Counted from the first letter of the stretch, positions 53,120-63,477 are shown. The stretch: DNA of 64,000 bases from Salsipaludibacter sp963812245 (GCA_963812245.1 CAWEUK010000003.1:806001-870000), one strand, 5' to 3'. Notes: generated from the letters alone by a model not told the origin. Translations and numbers: made by a program.

Positions 53120-56100
53120 ATGAATCTGCCTGGGTCTGCTCCGGTGTCGCCCACGGACAGCCATGTCCGCGACCCGGTGTTGGCGCGGTTCTCGCCGGCG
53201 GTGGCGGAATGGTTCGCGACCACGTTCACGGCGCCCACGACCGCCCAGGCACAGGGGTGGCCCGCCATCGCGGACGGGGCGCACACCCTCATTCTCGCCC
53301 CCACGGGGTCGGGCAAGACGCTCTCGGCGTTCCTGTGGGCGATCGATCGACTGGTCAACGCGCCCCCACCCGACAAGAAGCGTCGGCTCAAGGTGCTCTA
53401 CATCTCGCCGTTGCGCGCGCTGGCCGTGGACGTCGAACGCAATCTCCGGGCACCCCTGCGTGGCATCGAGTTGGCGGCGGAACGCCTCGACGAACCGTTC
53501 CGGCCACTGGACGTGGGGATCCGCACGGGCGACACCGAGCAACGCGACCGCCAGCGCATGGTTCGCACCCCGCCCGACATCCTGATCACCACGCCCGAGT
53601 CGCTCTACCTCCTGTTGACGTCTCGCGCCCGCGAGACGCTGCGTGACGTCGACACGGTCATCATCGACGAGATCCATGCGATGGTCCCGACCAAGCGTGG
53701 CAGTCACCTCGCCGTGTCCCTCGAACGCCTCGAGGCGGAGGTGGCTCGCGGCGCGCGTGAGCGTGGCGAGGAGGGCCGGCCGCCCCAGCGCATCGCCCTG
53801 TCGGCAACCCAGCGACCCCTGGACGAGGTGGCCCGCTTCCTGGGTGGCAATCGCGAGGTCGTCGACGCCGATGGCACGCGCCGCGCGGAGCCTCGTGACG
53901 TGACCATCGTCGATGCCGGGGTCGCCAAGGAACTGGATCTCGAGGTCATCGGCCCGCTCGAGGACATGTCGGACCTCGGACAGGTCATCGCCGAACCCGA
54001 CCTGCTGGCGGGACCGGCCGCGGCGGCGCCCGTGCGCAAGTCGATCTGGCCCGCCATCCACCCACGGCTGCTCGACCTCGTGCTGGACCATCGCTCCACG
54101 ATCGTGTTCGTCAACTCGCGGCGCCTGGCCGAGCGGTTGGCGGCCCGTCTCAACGAGTTGTGGACCAGTCGGGTCCGTGGCGATGCGCTGCGAGAGCTGG
54201 GCATCGATCCCGACGCGCTCGATCCGCAGGATCCGGACCTGCCCGACGAGGTCGCCGACGTGCTCGACCTGCGCGTCGACGACCTCGTGCTGTCGCACCA
54301 CGGGTCCCTGTCCAAGGATCGCCGTGGCCTGATCGAGGACCAGCTCAAGTCAGGACAGTTGCGGGGGCTGGTGGCCACCTCGTCACTGGAACTGGGCATC
54401 GACATGGGTGCGGTCGACCTGGTCGTGCAGGTCGGTTCCCCGGGAGCCGTCGCGCGCGGGCTCCAGCGCATCGGCCGGGCCGGTCACCAGGTCGGCGAGC
54501 CGTCGCGTGGGCGGATGTTCCCGCGCTACCGCGGCGACCTCCTGGAGATCGCCGTGGTCGCCCAGCGCATGCATGCCGGGGAGATCGAGTCGACGCACTA
54601 CCCACGGGTGCCGTTGGACGTGTTCGCCCAACACGTGGTGGCGATGGTCGCGATGGATGACTGGGCGGTCGCTGACCTGGCCGCACTGATGCGCCGGGCG
54701 GCTCCCTTCGTCGACCTGACCGACGACGTGTTGGCGGCCACCCTCGACCTGCTGGCCGGGCGCTACCCATCCGACGAATTCAGCGAACTGCGACCACGGA
54801 TCACCTGGGACCGCATCGACGACGTCCTGACGGCGCGTCCCGGTGCCCAACGGCTGGCCGTGACCAATCCCGGCACCATTCCCGACCGTGGGCTCTACGG
54901 GGTGTTCCTGCCCGACGGCGCGCGCGTCGGCGAGTTGGACGAGGAGATGGTGCACGAGTCGCGCGCCGGCGAGACCTTCCTGCTCGGCGCGTCGACCTGG
55001 CGCATCGAGGACATCACCCACGACCGCGTGGTCGTGACGCCGGCCCCCGGACGGCCCGGCAAGATGCCCTTCTGGCACGGCGACGGCCCCGGGCGGCCCC
55101 AGGAACTCGGGCGCGCCATGGGACAGTTCGTGCGCGAGGTGCAACTGCTCGACGAGGAGGCCGCTCGCCAGCGGTTGCGCACGGTCCACGATCTCGACGA
55201 GTGGGCCGCCGACAACCTGCTGGGCTACCTGGCCGAGCAGGTCGAGGCTGCCGGCACGTTGCCCGACGACCGCACGATCGTCGTCGAGCGCTTCCGTGAC
55301 GAACTGGGTGACTGGCGGGTGTGCCTGCTCAGCCACTTCGGTGCCCAGGTGCATGCGCCGTGGGCGATGGCACTGGAACGACAACTGGGTGATGCCGGCC
55401 TTGATCCCGAGGTCATGTGGACCGACGACGGCATCGTGATCCGGCTCCAGGCCGCCGCCGATGACCTCGACCTCGACATGTTCCTGGTCGACGCCGATGA
55501 GGTCGAGGAGTTGGTGACCGCGCAGTTGGCCGGGACCGCGATGTTCACCACGACCTTCCGGGAGGCCGCCGGTCGCGCCCTGCTGTTGCCCAAGCGGCGG
55601 CCCGGACAGCGCACGGCACTGTGGCAGCAGCGTCAACGCGCCGCCAACCTGCTGCAGGTCGCCAGCGGCCATCCGTCGTTCCCGATCCTGTTGGAGTCCA
55701 CTCGCGAGATCCTGCGGGACCGGTTCGATGTCACGGCCCTGCGGCAGTTGCAGCGTGACCTGGCTGCGCGCACCGTTCGGCTCGTGGCCGTGGACACCGA
55801 GCAGGCCTCGCCCTTCGCTGCGTCGTTGCTGTTCTCCTGGGTCGGGCAGTGGATGTACGACTACGACGCGCCCCTGGCCGAACGCCGGGCGGCCGCACTG
55901 TCGCTGGATCCAGACCTGCTGCGGGAACTGCTGGGTGGCGACGAGCTGCGCGATCTCATCGACCCCCAGGTGCTGGCGGCACTCGAGATCGAACTCCAGC
56001 GCCTGGAACCACTGGACGCCGAGACGGGGATCGACCGGAGAGTCCGTGACGTCGACGGCCTCCATGCGATGCTGCTGGACCTGGGCGATCTCTCGCGGCA

Positions 56101-57904
56101 GGAGATCGTGGACCGATCACGACCCCGTGGCGACGGCGATCCGGACGCGTGGGTCGACGAGCTGCTGGCTGCTCGTCGTGCCATCGAGGTCCGGGTCACC
56201 GACCAGGTGCGCATTGCGGCCGCAGAGGACGCCGCCCGGCTTCGTGACGCCATCGGGGTGGCCCTGCCCCCGGGGCTGCCCGCTGCCTTCACCGAGTCCG
56301 TGGACGACCCGCTGGCGGACCTGGTGTCGCGCTACGCCCGCACGCATGGCCCGTTCGTGGCGGCGGACGTCACGCGGCGACTGGGCATTCCCCGGCCGCG
56401 GGTCGAGGCCGCCCTGGCGTGGCTGGCCGCCCGCGACCGGGTGGTCAAGGGTGCGTTCCATCCGTCCGGGACCGAACCAGAATGGTGCGACGCCGGGGTC
56501 GTGCGACGGATGCGGCAGCGCTCGTTGGCGGCCCTGCGACGCGAGGTCGAACCCGTCGAGCCGGAGGCCTATTCGCGCTTCCTGCTGGGGTGGCACGCCA
56601 TCGACAGCCCACGGCGGGGCGTCGACGCCCTGCTCGACGCCATCGCGCAACTGGAGGGGGTGCCGATCCCGGCCTCCATCCTGGAGGCCGACGTCCTGCC
56701 GGCGCGGGTGGCCGACTACGAACCGGCCGACCTGGATGCGGTGCTCGCCAGTGGCGAGGTGGTGTGGCTGGGCGTGGACTCCATCGGCACCAATGACGGA
56801 CGAGTCGCCCTGTGCTTCCGCGACACGGTGGCTGCCGTCGCACCCGCCCTGGGTGGGGCAGGAGAGGATTCCGTGCTGGGCGGCGCGTCGGCCGGAGCAG
56901 CGCAGGATGGCGACGAGGCCCGGGCGGCGCGGGATGGCGACCAGGCCCCGGCGGCGGAGGCAACCGGCGAGGCGGCCAGCGTGCATGACGCGTTGCGTGC
57001 GCACCTGCAGCGGGCGGGCGCGTCGTTCTGGCCAGACCTGTTCGCGGCCTCCGGCGTCCCCGACCAGGAACTGGTCATCGCGGCGCTGTGGGACCTCGTG
57101 TGGGCGGGCGAGATCACCAATGACGGCTTCGCGCCCGTGCGCGGCCTCGCCACCGCCGGGGCTGGTCGACGACGCACCGGACGTGGCCGCCCGCGACCGG
57201 GACGCCTGCGACGGCTGGGCCCGCCATCGGTCGGTGGCCGGTGGTGGCTGACGTCGATCCTGCGTGAACCGTTGCCGGACGAGACCCGGGTCGCGACGAC
57301 GCTGGCGGCACGCCTGCTGGAACGCCACGGGGTCGTGACGGCCGAGGGCACGCGCAGCGAGAAGGTGCGGGGCGGCTATGCCTCGGTCTATCCCGTCCTC
57401 AAGGCGATGGAGGCCGCCGGACAGATCCGGCGAGGGTGGTTCGTGGCGGGGCTCGGGGCGGCCCAGTTCGCGGTGCCCGGCGTCGTGGACCGCCTGCGTG
57501 ACCATCGCGAACCGGGCTCCCTGCCCACCGTGGTGTTGGCGGCTGCCGACCCCGCCCAGGCGTGGGGCGCAGCACTGGCATGGCCACCCACGAATGGCCG
57601 ACCGTCGCGTTCTGCGGGTGCCCAGGTGGTGCTGGTCGACGGGGTCCCCGCCGTCGTGCTGGAGCGCGGCGGGCGTTCCCTGGTCACCTTCCCGGCGGCG
57701 GGAACCGATGACCGGTGGGTCGAGGGCCTGGTGTCGGTGGTGTCGTCGGGGCGCATGGCGAAACTGGAGATTCGCCGGGTGGACGGCGAGCCAGTGCTGG
57801 AGACCCCGTGGGCCGAGGTGCTGCGCGCGGGTGGCTTCGTCGACGAGCCACGTGGTCTGACCCACCGGGGTGCCGTCGGCGCGTCGTGGCGTGGCGGTCG
57901 CTGA
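53120..57904 (+). CDS. lhr: Lhr-family ATP-dependent helicase
   Basis: Lhr is a very large superfamily 2 helicase that unwinds RNA:DNA hybrids and is linked to DNA repair. The 1594-residue protein has the helicase core in residues 1-480: LAPTGSGKTLSAFLWAIDRL, IIDEIHAMVPTKRGSHLAVS, LSATQR, VFVNSRRLAERLAARL, ATSSLELGIDMGAVDLVVQV and QRIGRAGHQVG. Winged-helix and Lhr-core domains follow to about 860. A C-terminal region with a DUF4132-free, beta-barrel-like part runs to the end. An Ala/Glu/Asp-rich stretch near 1255-1285 is a likely linker. The stop overlaps the nei start as TGATG, the same pairing as in mycobacteria. Confidence 0.93.
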   Translation: MNLPGSAPVSPTDSHVRDPVLARFSPAVAEWFATTFTAPTTAQAQGWPAIADGAHTLILAPTGSGKTLSAFLWAIDRLVNAPPPDKKRRLKVLYISPLRALAVDVERNLRAPLRGIELAAERLDEPFRPLDVGIRTGDTEQRDRQRMVRTPPDILITTPESLYLLLTSRARETLRDVDTVIIDEIHAMVPTKRGSHLAVSLERLEAEVARGARERGEEGRPPQRIALSATQRPLDEVARFLGGNREVVDADGTRRAEPRDVTIVDAGVAKELDLEVIGPLEDMSDLGQVIAEPDLLAGPAAAAPVRKSIWPAIHPRLLDLVLDHRSTIVFVNSRRLAERLAARLNELWTSRVRGDALRELGIDPDALDPQDPDLPDEVADVLDLRVDDLVLSHHGSLSKDRRGLIEDQLKSGQLRGLVATSSLELGIDMGAVDLVVQVGSPGAVARGLQRIGRAGHQVGEPSRGRMFPRYRGDLLEIAVVAQRMHAGEIESTHYPRVPLDVFAQHVVAMVAMDDWAVADLAALMRRAAPFVDLTDDVLAATLDLLAGRYPSDEFSELRPRITWDRIDDVLTARPGAQRLAVTNPGTIPDRGLYGVFLPDGARVGELDEEMVHESRAGETFLLGASTWRIEDITHDRVVVTPAPGRPGKMPFWHGDGPGRPQELGRAMGQFVREVQLLDEEAARQRLRTVHDLDEWAADNLLGYLAEQVEAAGTLPDDRTIVVERFRDELGDWRVCLLSHFGAQVHAPWAMALERQLGDAGLDPEVMWTDDGIVIRLQAAADDLDLDMFLVDADEVEELVTAQLAGTAMFTTTFREAAGRALLLPKRRPGQRTALWQQRQRAANLLQVASGHPSFPILLESTREILRDRFDVTALRQLQRDLAARTVRLVAVDTEQASPFAASLLFSWVGQWMYDYDAPLAERRAAALSLDPDLLRELLGGDELRDLIDPQVLAALEIELQRLEPLDAETGIDRRVRDVDGLHAMLLDLGDLSRQEIVDRSRPRGDGDPDAWVDELLAARRAIEVRVTDQVRIAAAEDAARLRDAIGVALPPGLPAAFTESVDDPLADLVSRYARTHGPFVAADVTRRLGIPRPRVEAALAWLAARDRVVKGAFHPSGTEPEWCDAGVVRRMRQRSLAALRREVEPVEPEAYSRFLLGWHAIDSPRRGVDALLDAIAQLEGVPIPASILEADVLPARVADYEPADLDAVLASGEVVWLGVDSIGTNDGRVALCFRDTVAAVAPALGGAGEDSVLGGASAGAAQDGDEARAARDGDQAPAAEATGEAASVHDALRAHLQRAGASFWPDLFAASGVPDQELVIAALWDLVWAGEITNDGFAPVRGLATAGAGRRRTGRGRPRPGRLRRLGPPSVGGRWWLTSILREPLPDETRVATTLAARLLERHGVVTAEGTRSEKVRGGYASVYPVLKAMEAAGQIRRGWFVAGLGAAQFAVPGVVDRLRDHREPGSLPTVVLAAADPAQAWGAALAWPPTNGRPSRSAGAQVVLVDGVPAVVLERGGRSLVTFPAAGTDDRWVEGLVSVVSSGRMAKLEIRRVDGEPVLETPWAEVLRAGGFVDEPRGLTHRGAVGASWRGGR

Positions 57905-58710
57905 TGCCCGAGGGCGACACGATCCACCGCGCGGCACACCGACTCGACCAGGTCCTGGCAGGTCGCCGCCTGGTGCGCCTGGAGGCGCCCCGGTTGGCGG
58001 TGGCGATGCCGCCTGCGGGGACCGGCGTGGACGAGGTGACGGCCCGTGGCAAGCACCTGCTGGTGCACTTCGACGACGGCCACGTCCTGCACACGCACAT
58101 GCGGATGAATGGCTCGTGGCACACGTATCCAGCGGGTGAGCGGTGGCGCCGGGGACCAGGTCGGATGCGGGTCCTGCTGGCCGACGACGACGTCCAGGCC
58201 GTCTGCTTCGACGCCCCCGTGGTGCAACTGCTCGACCAGGCTGCGCTGCGCGCCCACCCCGTGCTGCGCAGCCTGGGACCAGACCTGATCACCGACGACG
58301 ATGCCGTGGCGGTGGGGGTCGATCGGATGGGTCGCCTCGGGGCACCTGATCGCCCGGTGGTCGAGGTGCTGCTCGACCAGCGCATCACGGCGGGCATCGG
58401 CAATGTCTATGCCAACGAGGTGGCGTTCCTGGCGGGTGTGCACCCCGCAGCGCCGCTGCCGCTGGTGACGACCAGTGAGCGCACGACGATGCTGACCGAC
58501 GCTGCCCGACTGCTGCGGGCCAACCTGGGGACGCCGAATCGCACCACCGTGCCGGGACGCAGCGGCGGCTTGTGGGTCTATGACCGTGGTGGCCGTCCCT
58601 GTCGCCGCTGCGGGACCCGCATCGAGGCCGCTCGCATGGGCGACGGTGCCCGTCCCACGACCTGGTGTCCGACCTGCCAGCCCCACCGCAGCCACGCGGC
58701 GGCGTCCTAG
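57904..58710 (+). CDS. nei: Endonuclease VIII (Nei/Fpg family DNA glycosylase)
   Basis: This bifunctional glycosylase removes oxidised bases and cuts the strand. The 268-residue protein starts MPEGDTIHRAAHRL, where Pro2 and Glu3 are catalytic and the TIHR signature marks Nei rather than MutM. Also seen are ARGKHLLVHFDDG, LLDQRITAGIGNVYANEVAF of the helix-two-turn-helix, and a C-terminal zinc finger (CRRCGTRIEAARM and WCPTCQPH). The start overlaps the lhr stop, so the two repair proteins are made together. Confidence 0.94.
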   Translation: MPEGDTIHRAAHRLDQVLAGRRLVRLEAPRLAVAMPPAGTGVDEVTARGKHLLVHFDDGHVLHTHMRMNGSWHTYPAGERWRRGPGRMRVLLADDDVQAVCFDAPVVQLLDQAALRAHPVLRSLGPDLITDDDAVAVGVDRMGRLGAPDRPVVEVLLDQRITAGIGNVYANEVAFLAGVHPAAPLPLVTTSERTTMLTDAARLLRANLGTPNRTTVPGRSGGLWVYDRGGRPCRRCGTRIEAARMGDGARPTTWCPTCQPHRSHAAAS

Positions 58711-58765
58711 GCTGGCGGTCGCGACCCGCGACGCGGTCGCGATGACGCAGGTGGGTGGAGCGGGC

Positions 58766-59674
58766 GTGACGGCACGACATCAGCAGCATGACGGTCCGGA
58801 TCGCGATGTCCCGGACCATGACGTCCCGGACCACGTCTCCGGGATGGACAACCCGGGCGACGACACCCGCGTGGTCGTGGGCGGCCGGGTCCTGCCGGTG
58901 GTGACATCCACGCGCAATGCCAGGGTGGTCGCCGCTGCCAAGTTGTCGGCGCGCAAACACCGCGAGGCGACCGGGTCGTGGCTGGCGGAGGGGCAGCATC
59001 CGGTGGCCGAGGCGCTGGCCGACGACGTCGTCGACGTCGTCTTCGTGACCCGGGAGCGCGCCCAGGAGGTCGTCGACCTGCCGGGTGCGAGCGACGTCGA
59101 GGTCATTGTCGTCGACCCACACGTCCTGGAGCGCCTGTCCGACGCGCGCGCGCCCCAGGGCATGGTGGCCGTGGCACGCCAGCGGTGGTCGTCGATCCAG
59201 GACGTCGTCGCAGGGTCCGGCGTGGCCGTCGTCCTGGTCGCGGCGAGCGATCCGGGCAATGTCGGCGCGATCATCCGGTCCGCCGATGCCGCCGGTGCCA
59301 CGGGGGTGATCCTGACATCCGGGTCGTGCGACCCCTTCAATCCCAAGGCGGTGCGCGCAGCCGCGGGGTCGATCACCCACCTGTCACTGGCACGTGCTCG
59401 CGACCCGGTCGACGTCATTGCCGCAGCCACCGCCGCGGGCCGTCGCACGGTGGCGCTGGACGCGAGCGGCGACCTCGACCTGATGGCCACGGGTGGGCAT
59501 CCCGGCGGTGACCTGCTGGTCATGGGATCAGAGGCGCACGGTGTCCCCGACGACGTCCTGGCCGCGGTGGACGCGATCGGACACGTGCCGATCCGGGGTC
59601 GCGCCGAGTCGCTCAACCTCGCCGTGGCCACCGCCCTGGCGCTGTACGCGGTCACGGGTGATGTCCGACCGTGA
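58766..59674 (+). CDS. rlmB: SpoU-family RNA 2'-O-methyltransferase
   Basis: The protein, about 302 residues, methylates a ribose in rRNA or tRNA using S-adenosylmethionine. An N-terminal substrate-binding domain (STRNARVVAAAKLSARKHRE and WLAEGQHPVAEAL) precedes the SPOUT catalytic domain with motifs NVGAIIRSADAAGATG, LLVMGSEAHGVPDDVL and RGRAESLNLAVATALALY. The GTG at 58766 has TGGAG upstream. An ATG at 58844 after a repeated Asp-Val-Pro-Asp-His stretch is an alternative. The gene sits directly upstream of pheS, as rlmB/tsnR-like genes do in many bacteria. The exact RNA site is unknown. Confidence 0.85.
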   Translation: MTARHQQHDGPDRDVPDHDVPDHVSGMDNPGDDTRVVVGGRVLPVVTSTRNARVVAAAKLSARKHREATGSWLAEGQHPVAEALADDVVDVVFVTRERAQEVVDLPGASDVEVIVVDPHVLERLSDARAPQGMVAVARQRWSSIQDVVAGSGVAVVLVAASDPGNVGAIIRSADAAGATGVILTSGSCDPFNPKAVRAAAGSITHLSLARARDPVDVIAAATAAGRRTVALDASGDLDLMATGGHPGGDLLVMGSEAHGVPDDVLAAVDAIGHVPIRGRAESLNLAVATALALYAVTGDVRP

Positions 59675-59814
59675 CAGACACTGGTCGGCCGGCCGGCGCG
59701 AGCCTGCCGACCCACCGCCGCGCACCTGCCTGCGGCCGATCCCTCCACCCGTTCCTGCCGCAATGGTTACGCTGACCGCCCGATCCGCAACCGTTGCTCG
59801 CAAGGGTGGTCCGA

Positions 59815-60870
59815 GTGTCCGCGTCTCCCGATGTCACCGCCGCAGTCGCCACGTTGGAAGACCTGCGCGACCGTGCCCTGGCAGCGATCACGGCGGCAGA
59901 CTCGCCCGCGGCGCTGGACGAGACCCGGGTCGCGTTCACGGGTCGCAAGTCCGAACTGGGCCGCGTGCAGGGCCTGATGGGTGCCATCGAGCCGGCGGAA
60001 CGCAAGGAACTGGGCCAGGCCCTGAACGCCTTCAAGACCACGGTCGAGGCGGCGATCGCGCAGCGCGACGAGGTCCTGGCCACGGCGGCGATGGACGAAC
60101 GCCTGGCCGCCGAGCGTCTCGACCTCACCATCCCGCCGCCGGCCGTGCCACCGGGGCGACCACACCTGATCACCCAGACCGAACAGGCCATGGTGGACGT
60201 GTTCGTCGGCCTCGGCTGGCGCGTCGCCGATGGCCCCGAGGTCGAGTCGGCGGCCTACTCCTTCGATGCCATGAACATCCCGCCCGACCATCCGGCGCGC
60301 CAGGACATGGACACGATCTACCTGGCCGATGGCCGCGTGGACGAGTACGGACTGCCGGAAGTCGTCCTGCGCCCCCACACCTCGCCGGTGCAGGCCCGCG
60401 TGATGCGCACCCAACCCCCCCCGATCGCGATCGTGATCCCGGGGCGCACCTACCGCAACGACTCCGTGGACGCCACCCACTCACCGGTGTTCACCCAGAT
60501 GGAGGGCCTGGTCGTGGGCGAGGACATCACGATGGCCCACCTGCGTGGATCGCTGCTGGCCTTCGCCCGTGCGATGTTCGGCCCCGACCGCGACATCCGT
60601 CTGCGACCATCCAAGTTCGAGTTCACCGAGCCGTCGGCCGAGGTCGACGTGTCGTGGGGCACCAATCCCGACGGCACGACTCGCTGGATGGAGGTGTTGG
60701 GGTGCGGCATGGTGGACCCGGTGGTGCTCGAGTGGTGCGGGATCGACCCCGATCGCCACCAGGGCTTCGCGTTCGGCATCGGCGTCGAGCGCGTCGCGAT
60801 GCTGCGCCACCACCTGTCCGACATCCGTGACCTGTACGAGGGCGATGCCCGCTTCTCGGCCACCTTCTGA
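59815..60870 (+). CDS. pheS: Phenylalanine-tRNA ligase alpha subunit
   Basis: PheS is the catalytic class II subunit of the alpha2-beta2 synthetase. The 351-residue protein has an N-terminal coiled coil (residues 1-90, with AFTGRKSELGRVQGLMGAI) that holds tRNA. Then come motif 1 region HPARQDMDTIYLADGRVDEY, motif 2 VVLRPHTSPVQARVM with YRNDSVDATHSPVFTQMEGL, and motif 3 GFAFGIGVERVAMLRHHLSD. The GTG at 59815 was chosen over a TTG at 59794 because AAGGGTGG lies before it. The 140-base upstream leader shows no T-box or attenuator peptide that could be recognised. Confidence 0.95.
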   Translation: MSASPDVTAAVATLEDLRDRALAAITAADSPAALDETRVAFTGRKSELGRVQGLMGAIEPAERKELGQALNAFKTTVEAAIAQRDEVLATAAMDERLAAERLDLTIPPPAVPPGRPHLITQTEQAMVDVFVGLGWRVADGPEVESAAYSFDAMNIPPDHPARQDMDTIYLADGRVDEYGLPEVVLRPHTSPVQARVMRTQPPPIAIVIPGRTYRNDSVDATHSPVFTQMEGLVVGEDITMAHLRGSLLAFARAMFGPDRDIRLRPSKFEFTEPSAEVDVSWGTNPDGTTRWMEVLGCGMVDPVVLEWCGIDPDRHQGFAFGIGVERVAMLRHHLSDIRDLYEGDARFSATF

Positions 60871-60984
60871 CCAGCGCCTCGCCGCCCGCGTCGCGCCCCG
60901 GCCGTCGTCAGCCAGGTCCCGTCCCGCGCACCACAGGCACGATCCAGCACCTCCCACATCCGACCACGTCCGCAAGGCCCATCC

Positions 60985-63477
60985 ATGAAGCTGCCACTGT
61001 CCTGGCTGGCGTCGCTGGTCGAACTGCCCGACATGCCGGCATCCGAACTGGCCGAGACCATGGGGCGCTTCGGCCTCGAGGTGGACGCGATCCTGGCGCC
61101 CGGCACGGGGGTTCGCGACGTCACCACCGCCCAGGTGCTGTCGTGGGAGCCCCATCCGGATGCCGACAAGCTGCGGGTCGTGCACATCACCCACGGTGAC
61201 GACGACGTGGAACTGGTGTGTGGTGCCCGCAACTTCGACACGGGTGACGTCGTGGTCCATGCACCGGTCGGCGGGGCCATCCCGGGCATGGTGATGGAGG
61301 CACGAGCGCTGCGAGGGGTCGTCTCCAACGGGATGCTGTGCTCGGCCCGCGAACTGGAGGTCGGGGAGGAGGCCGACGGCATCATGGTGTTGCCGCCCGA
61401 CACCCCCGTGGGCGTGGACATCCATGATCTGATGCCCTTGGGCGAGCCCGTGCTGGCGCTGGAGGTCAAGGGCATTCGTGGCGACATCCTCTCGGTGGCG
61501 GGGGCCGCCCGTGACGTTGCTGCCGTCCTGGACGTCCCGGTGACACTGCCGACACCTGCCCCGATCGAGGAGGCAGCCGGCATCGAGGCGCCGACCGACG
61601 ACGACACCCCGTCGGTCGGCGTCACCATCGACGCGCCCGAGGCATGCACGCACTTCGTCGCGCTCACGGTGGACGACGTCCAGGTGCCGGCCGTGTCGCC
61701 ATGGTGGTTGCGTCATCGCCTGGCGCAGGTGGGGGTCCGGGCGATCTCGCCGTTGGTCGACATCACGAACTACGTGATGATGGAACTTGGCCAGCCGATG
61801 CATGCCTACGACGCGGATCGCCTCGACGGTGACCTGCGGGTGCGCTGGGCGACCGAGGGCGAGGAGGTGACGACCCTGGACGACGTCACGCGCACGTTGA
61901 CCACGCGGGACCTGGTGGTGGCGGACGGCGCCGGGGCGGTCGGGTTGGCGGGCGTGATGGGCGGCGAGTCGACCGAGGTGACGGCCGCGACGACCCGACT
62001 GGTGCTCGAGGCCGCGATCTGGGACCCGGCCACGGTGCGCCACACGGCCCGCTCGCTGCGACTGACCTCCGAGGCGTCGCTGCGGTTCGAGCGAGGGGTC
62101 GATCCCGCTGGTGCCCGCCAGGCCGTGGCACGGGCGTGGGAACTGCTCCGCGAGATCGGCGGCAGTGGCACCGTGGTCGGCGTGGCCGAGGCAGGTGCGG
62201 CCCAGGGCCACCGCGCGCAGGTGACGGTCTCGACGGCGCGCATCAACGCCCTGCTGGGCCTGGACCTGGCGGCCGGGACCATGGTCAGCCTGCTCGACCG
62301 CGCCGGGGTCGCTGCCCAGGCGGACGACGACATGCTGACCGTGACGCCACCGTCGTGGCGGCGCGACCTGGGCCGCATGGCCGACATTGCCGAGGAGGTT
62401 GCCCGCCTGCATGGCTACGACCACATCCCGGCGCTGTTGCCGCCACTGCTGCAACAGGGTGGGCTGACGGCCGACCAGCAGGCCGAGCGCGATCTGCACC
62501 GGGCGGTGACGGCGTTCGGTCTGGACGAAGTGGTGACGCGCCCCTTCGTGGGTGACCGTCACCTTGCCGGCGTGGTGCCCGATGACGACCACGTGGTCCT
62601 GGCCAACCCGCTGGCCCAGGACGCTGCCGCCATGCGTCCCACCCTGCTGGAGGGCCTGCTCGGGGTGGTTCGTCGCAACGTCGGCCAGTCGCGTCCGGGC
62701 GTCGCCGTCTACGAGTTCGGACGGGTGTTCCGTCCAGCAGGTGGACCGTTGGACGAGGTGCTCGACCACCTGGCAACGTCGGATGCGCCGGCATGGCGCT
62801 GGCGCCTGCCCGACGATTCGGTGCTGCCCACCCAGCCCAAGGCGGTGGGCGTGGCGCTGCAGGGTCATCGCCTCGCCCCCGGACGGCTGGCGGCGCGGGA
62901 CTGGGAGGTGACCGATGCGCTCGCGATCCTCGACGAGGTGGTGCGTCGACTCGGTTCGGGTGGCGCGGCCATGACGTTGGCGCGGGTCCCGGTGCAGCGA
63001 GCGGGCCTGCATCCCCATCGCACGGTCAGCCTGCAGGTCGACGGTGTCGAGGTCGGGGTGGTGGGCCAACTCCATCCATCCGAGGCGGCGGCACGCGACC
63101 TGCCCGAACCGGTGATCGTCGGGGAGCTGGTGGTCCAGCCGTGGCTGCAGGCCCTGATGGGCGGCCGCCAGCCGGTCCCGGGTCCCACGATGGTGACCCG
63201 GCCTGCCATGATCGTCGACGTGGCCGTGGAGGCTGCCGAGGACGTCGCGTGGGCGGACCTCGAGGCTGGCATCCGCACGGCCGTGGGCGAACTGCTCGCT
63301 GACCTGCGGGTCTTCGACGTCTACCGTGGCGACCCCCTGCCCGAGGGCCATCGTTCGATCGCGGCGCGTCTGTGGCTGCAGGCTGCCGACCGTGGTCTCA
63401 CCAATGACGACGAGGCTGCCGTCCTCGCCAGCGTGGAGACCGCGGTCGCCGATGCCGGTGGCCGGATGCGCCGCTGA
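60985..63477 (+). CDS. pheT: Phenylalanine-tRNA ligase beta subunit
   Basis: PheT contributes tRNA recognition and editing. The 830-residue protein follows the standard order: start MKLPLSWLASLVELPD, an OB-fold tRNA-binding domain (about 40-150, SWEPHPDADKLRVVHITHGD and MEARALRGVVSNGMLCS), B3/B4 editing domain (about 210-370, PLVDITNYVMMELGQPMHAY), B5 (about 400-475), a synthetase-like domain (about 490-700) and a C-terminal FDX-ACB anticodon domain (RPAMIVDVAVEAAEDVAWAD). It lies 114 bases after pheS and is probably in the same transcript. Confidence 0.96.
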   Translation: MKLPLSWLASLVELPDMPASELAETMGRFGLEVDAILAPGTGVRDVTTAQVLSWEPHPDADKLRVVHITHGDDDVELVCGARNFDTGDVVVHAPVGGAIPGMVMEARALRGVVSNGMLCSARELEVGEEADGIMVLPPDTPVGVDIHDLMPLGEPVLALEVKGIRGDILSVAGAARDVAAVLDVPVTLPTPAPIEEAAGIEAPTDDDTPSVGVTIDAPEACTHFVALTVDDVQVPAVSPWWLRHRLAQVGVRAISPLVDITNYVMMELGQPMHAYDADRLDGDLRVRWATEGEEVTTLDDVTRTLTTRDLVVADGAGAVGLAGVMGGESTEVTAATTRLVLEAAIWDPATVRHTARSLRLTSEASLRFERGVDPAGARQAVARAWELLREIGGSGTVVGVAEAGAAQGHRAQVTVSTARINALLGLDLAAGTMVSLLDRAGVAAQADDDMLTVTPPSWRRDLGRMADIAEEVARLHGYDHIPALLPPLLQQGGLTADQQAERDLHRAVTAFGLDEVVTRPFVGDRHLAGVVPDDDHVVLANPLAQDAAAMRPTLLEGLLGVVRRNVGQSRPGVAVYEFGRVFRPAGGPLDEVLDHLATSDAPAWRWRLPDDSVLPTQPKAVGVALQGHRLAPGRLAARDWEVTDALAILDEVVRRLGSGGAAMTLARVPVQRAGLHPHRTVSLQVDGVEVGVVGQLHPSEAAARDLPEPVIVGELVVQPWLQALMGGRQPVPGPTMVTRPAMIVDVAVEAAEDVAWADLEAGIRTAVGELLADLRVFDVYRGDPLPEGHRSIAARLWLQAADRGLTNDDEAAVLASVETAVADAGGRMRR

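Noticed and set aside
57140..57250. Possible frame break in lhr, where the next frame reads as an acidic peptide
   Set aside because: The arginine- and proline-rich reading in the main frame, ending LGPPSVGGRWWL, matches the usual Lhr linker before the final domain, and the frame is open on both sides.
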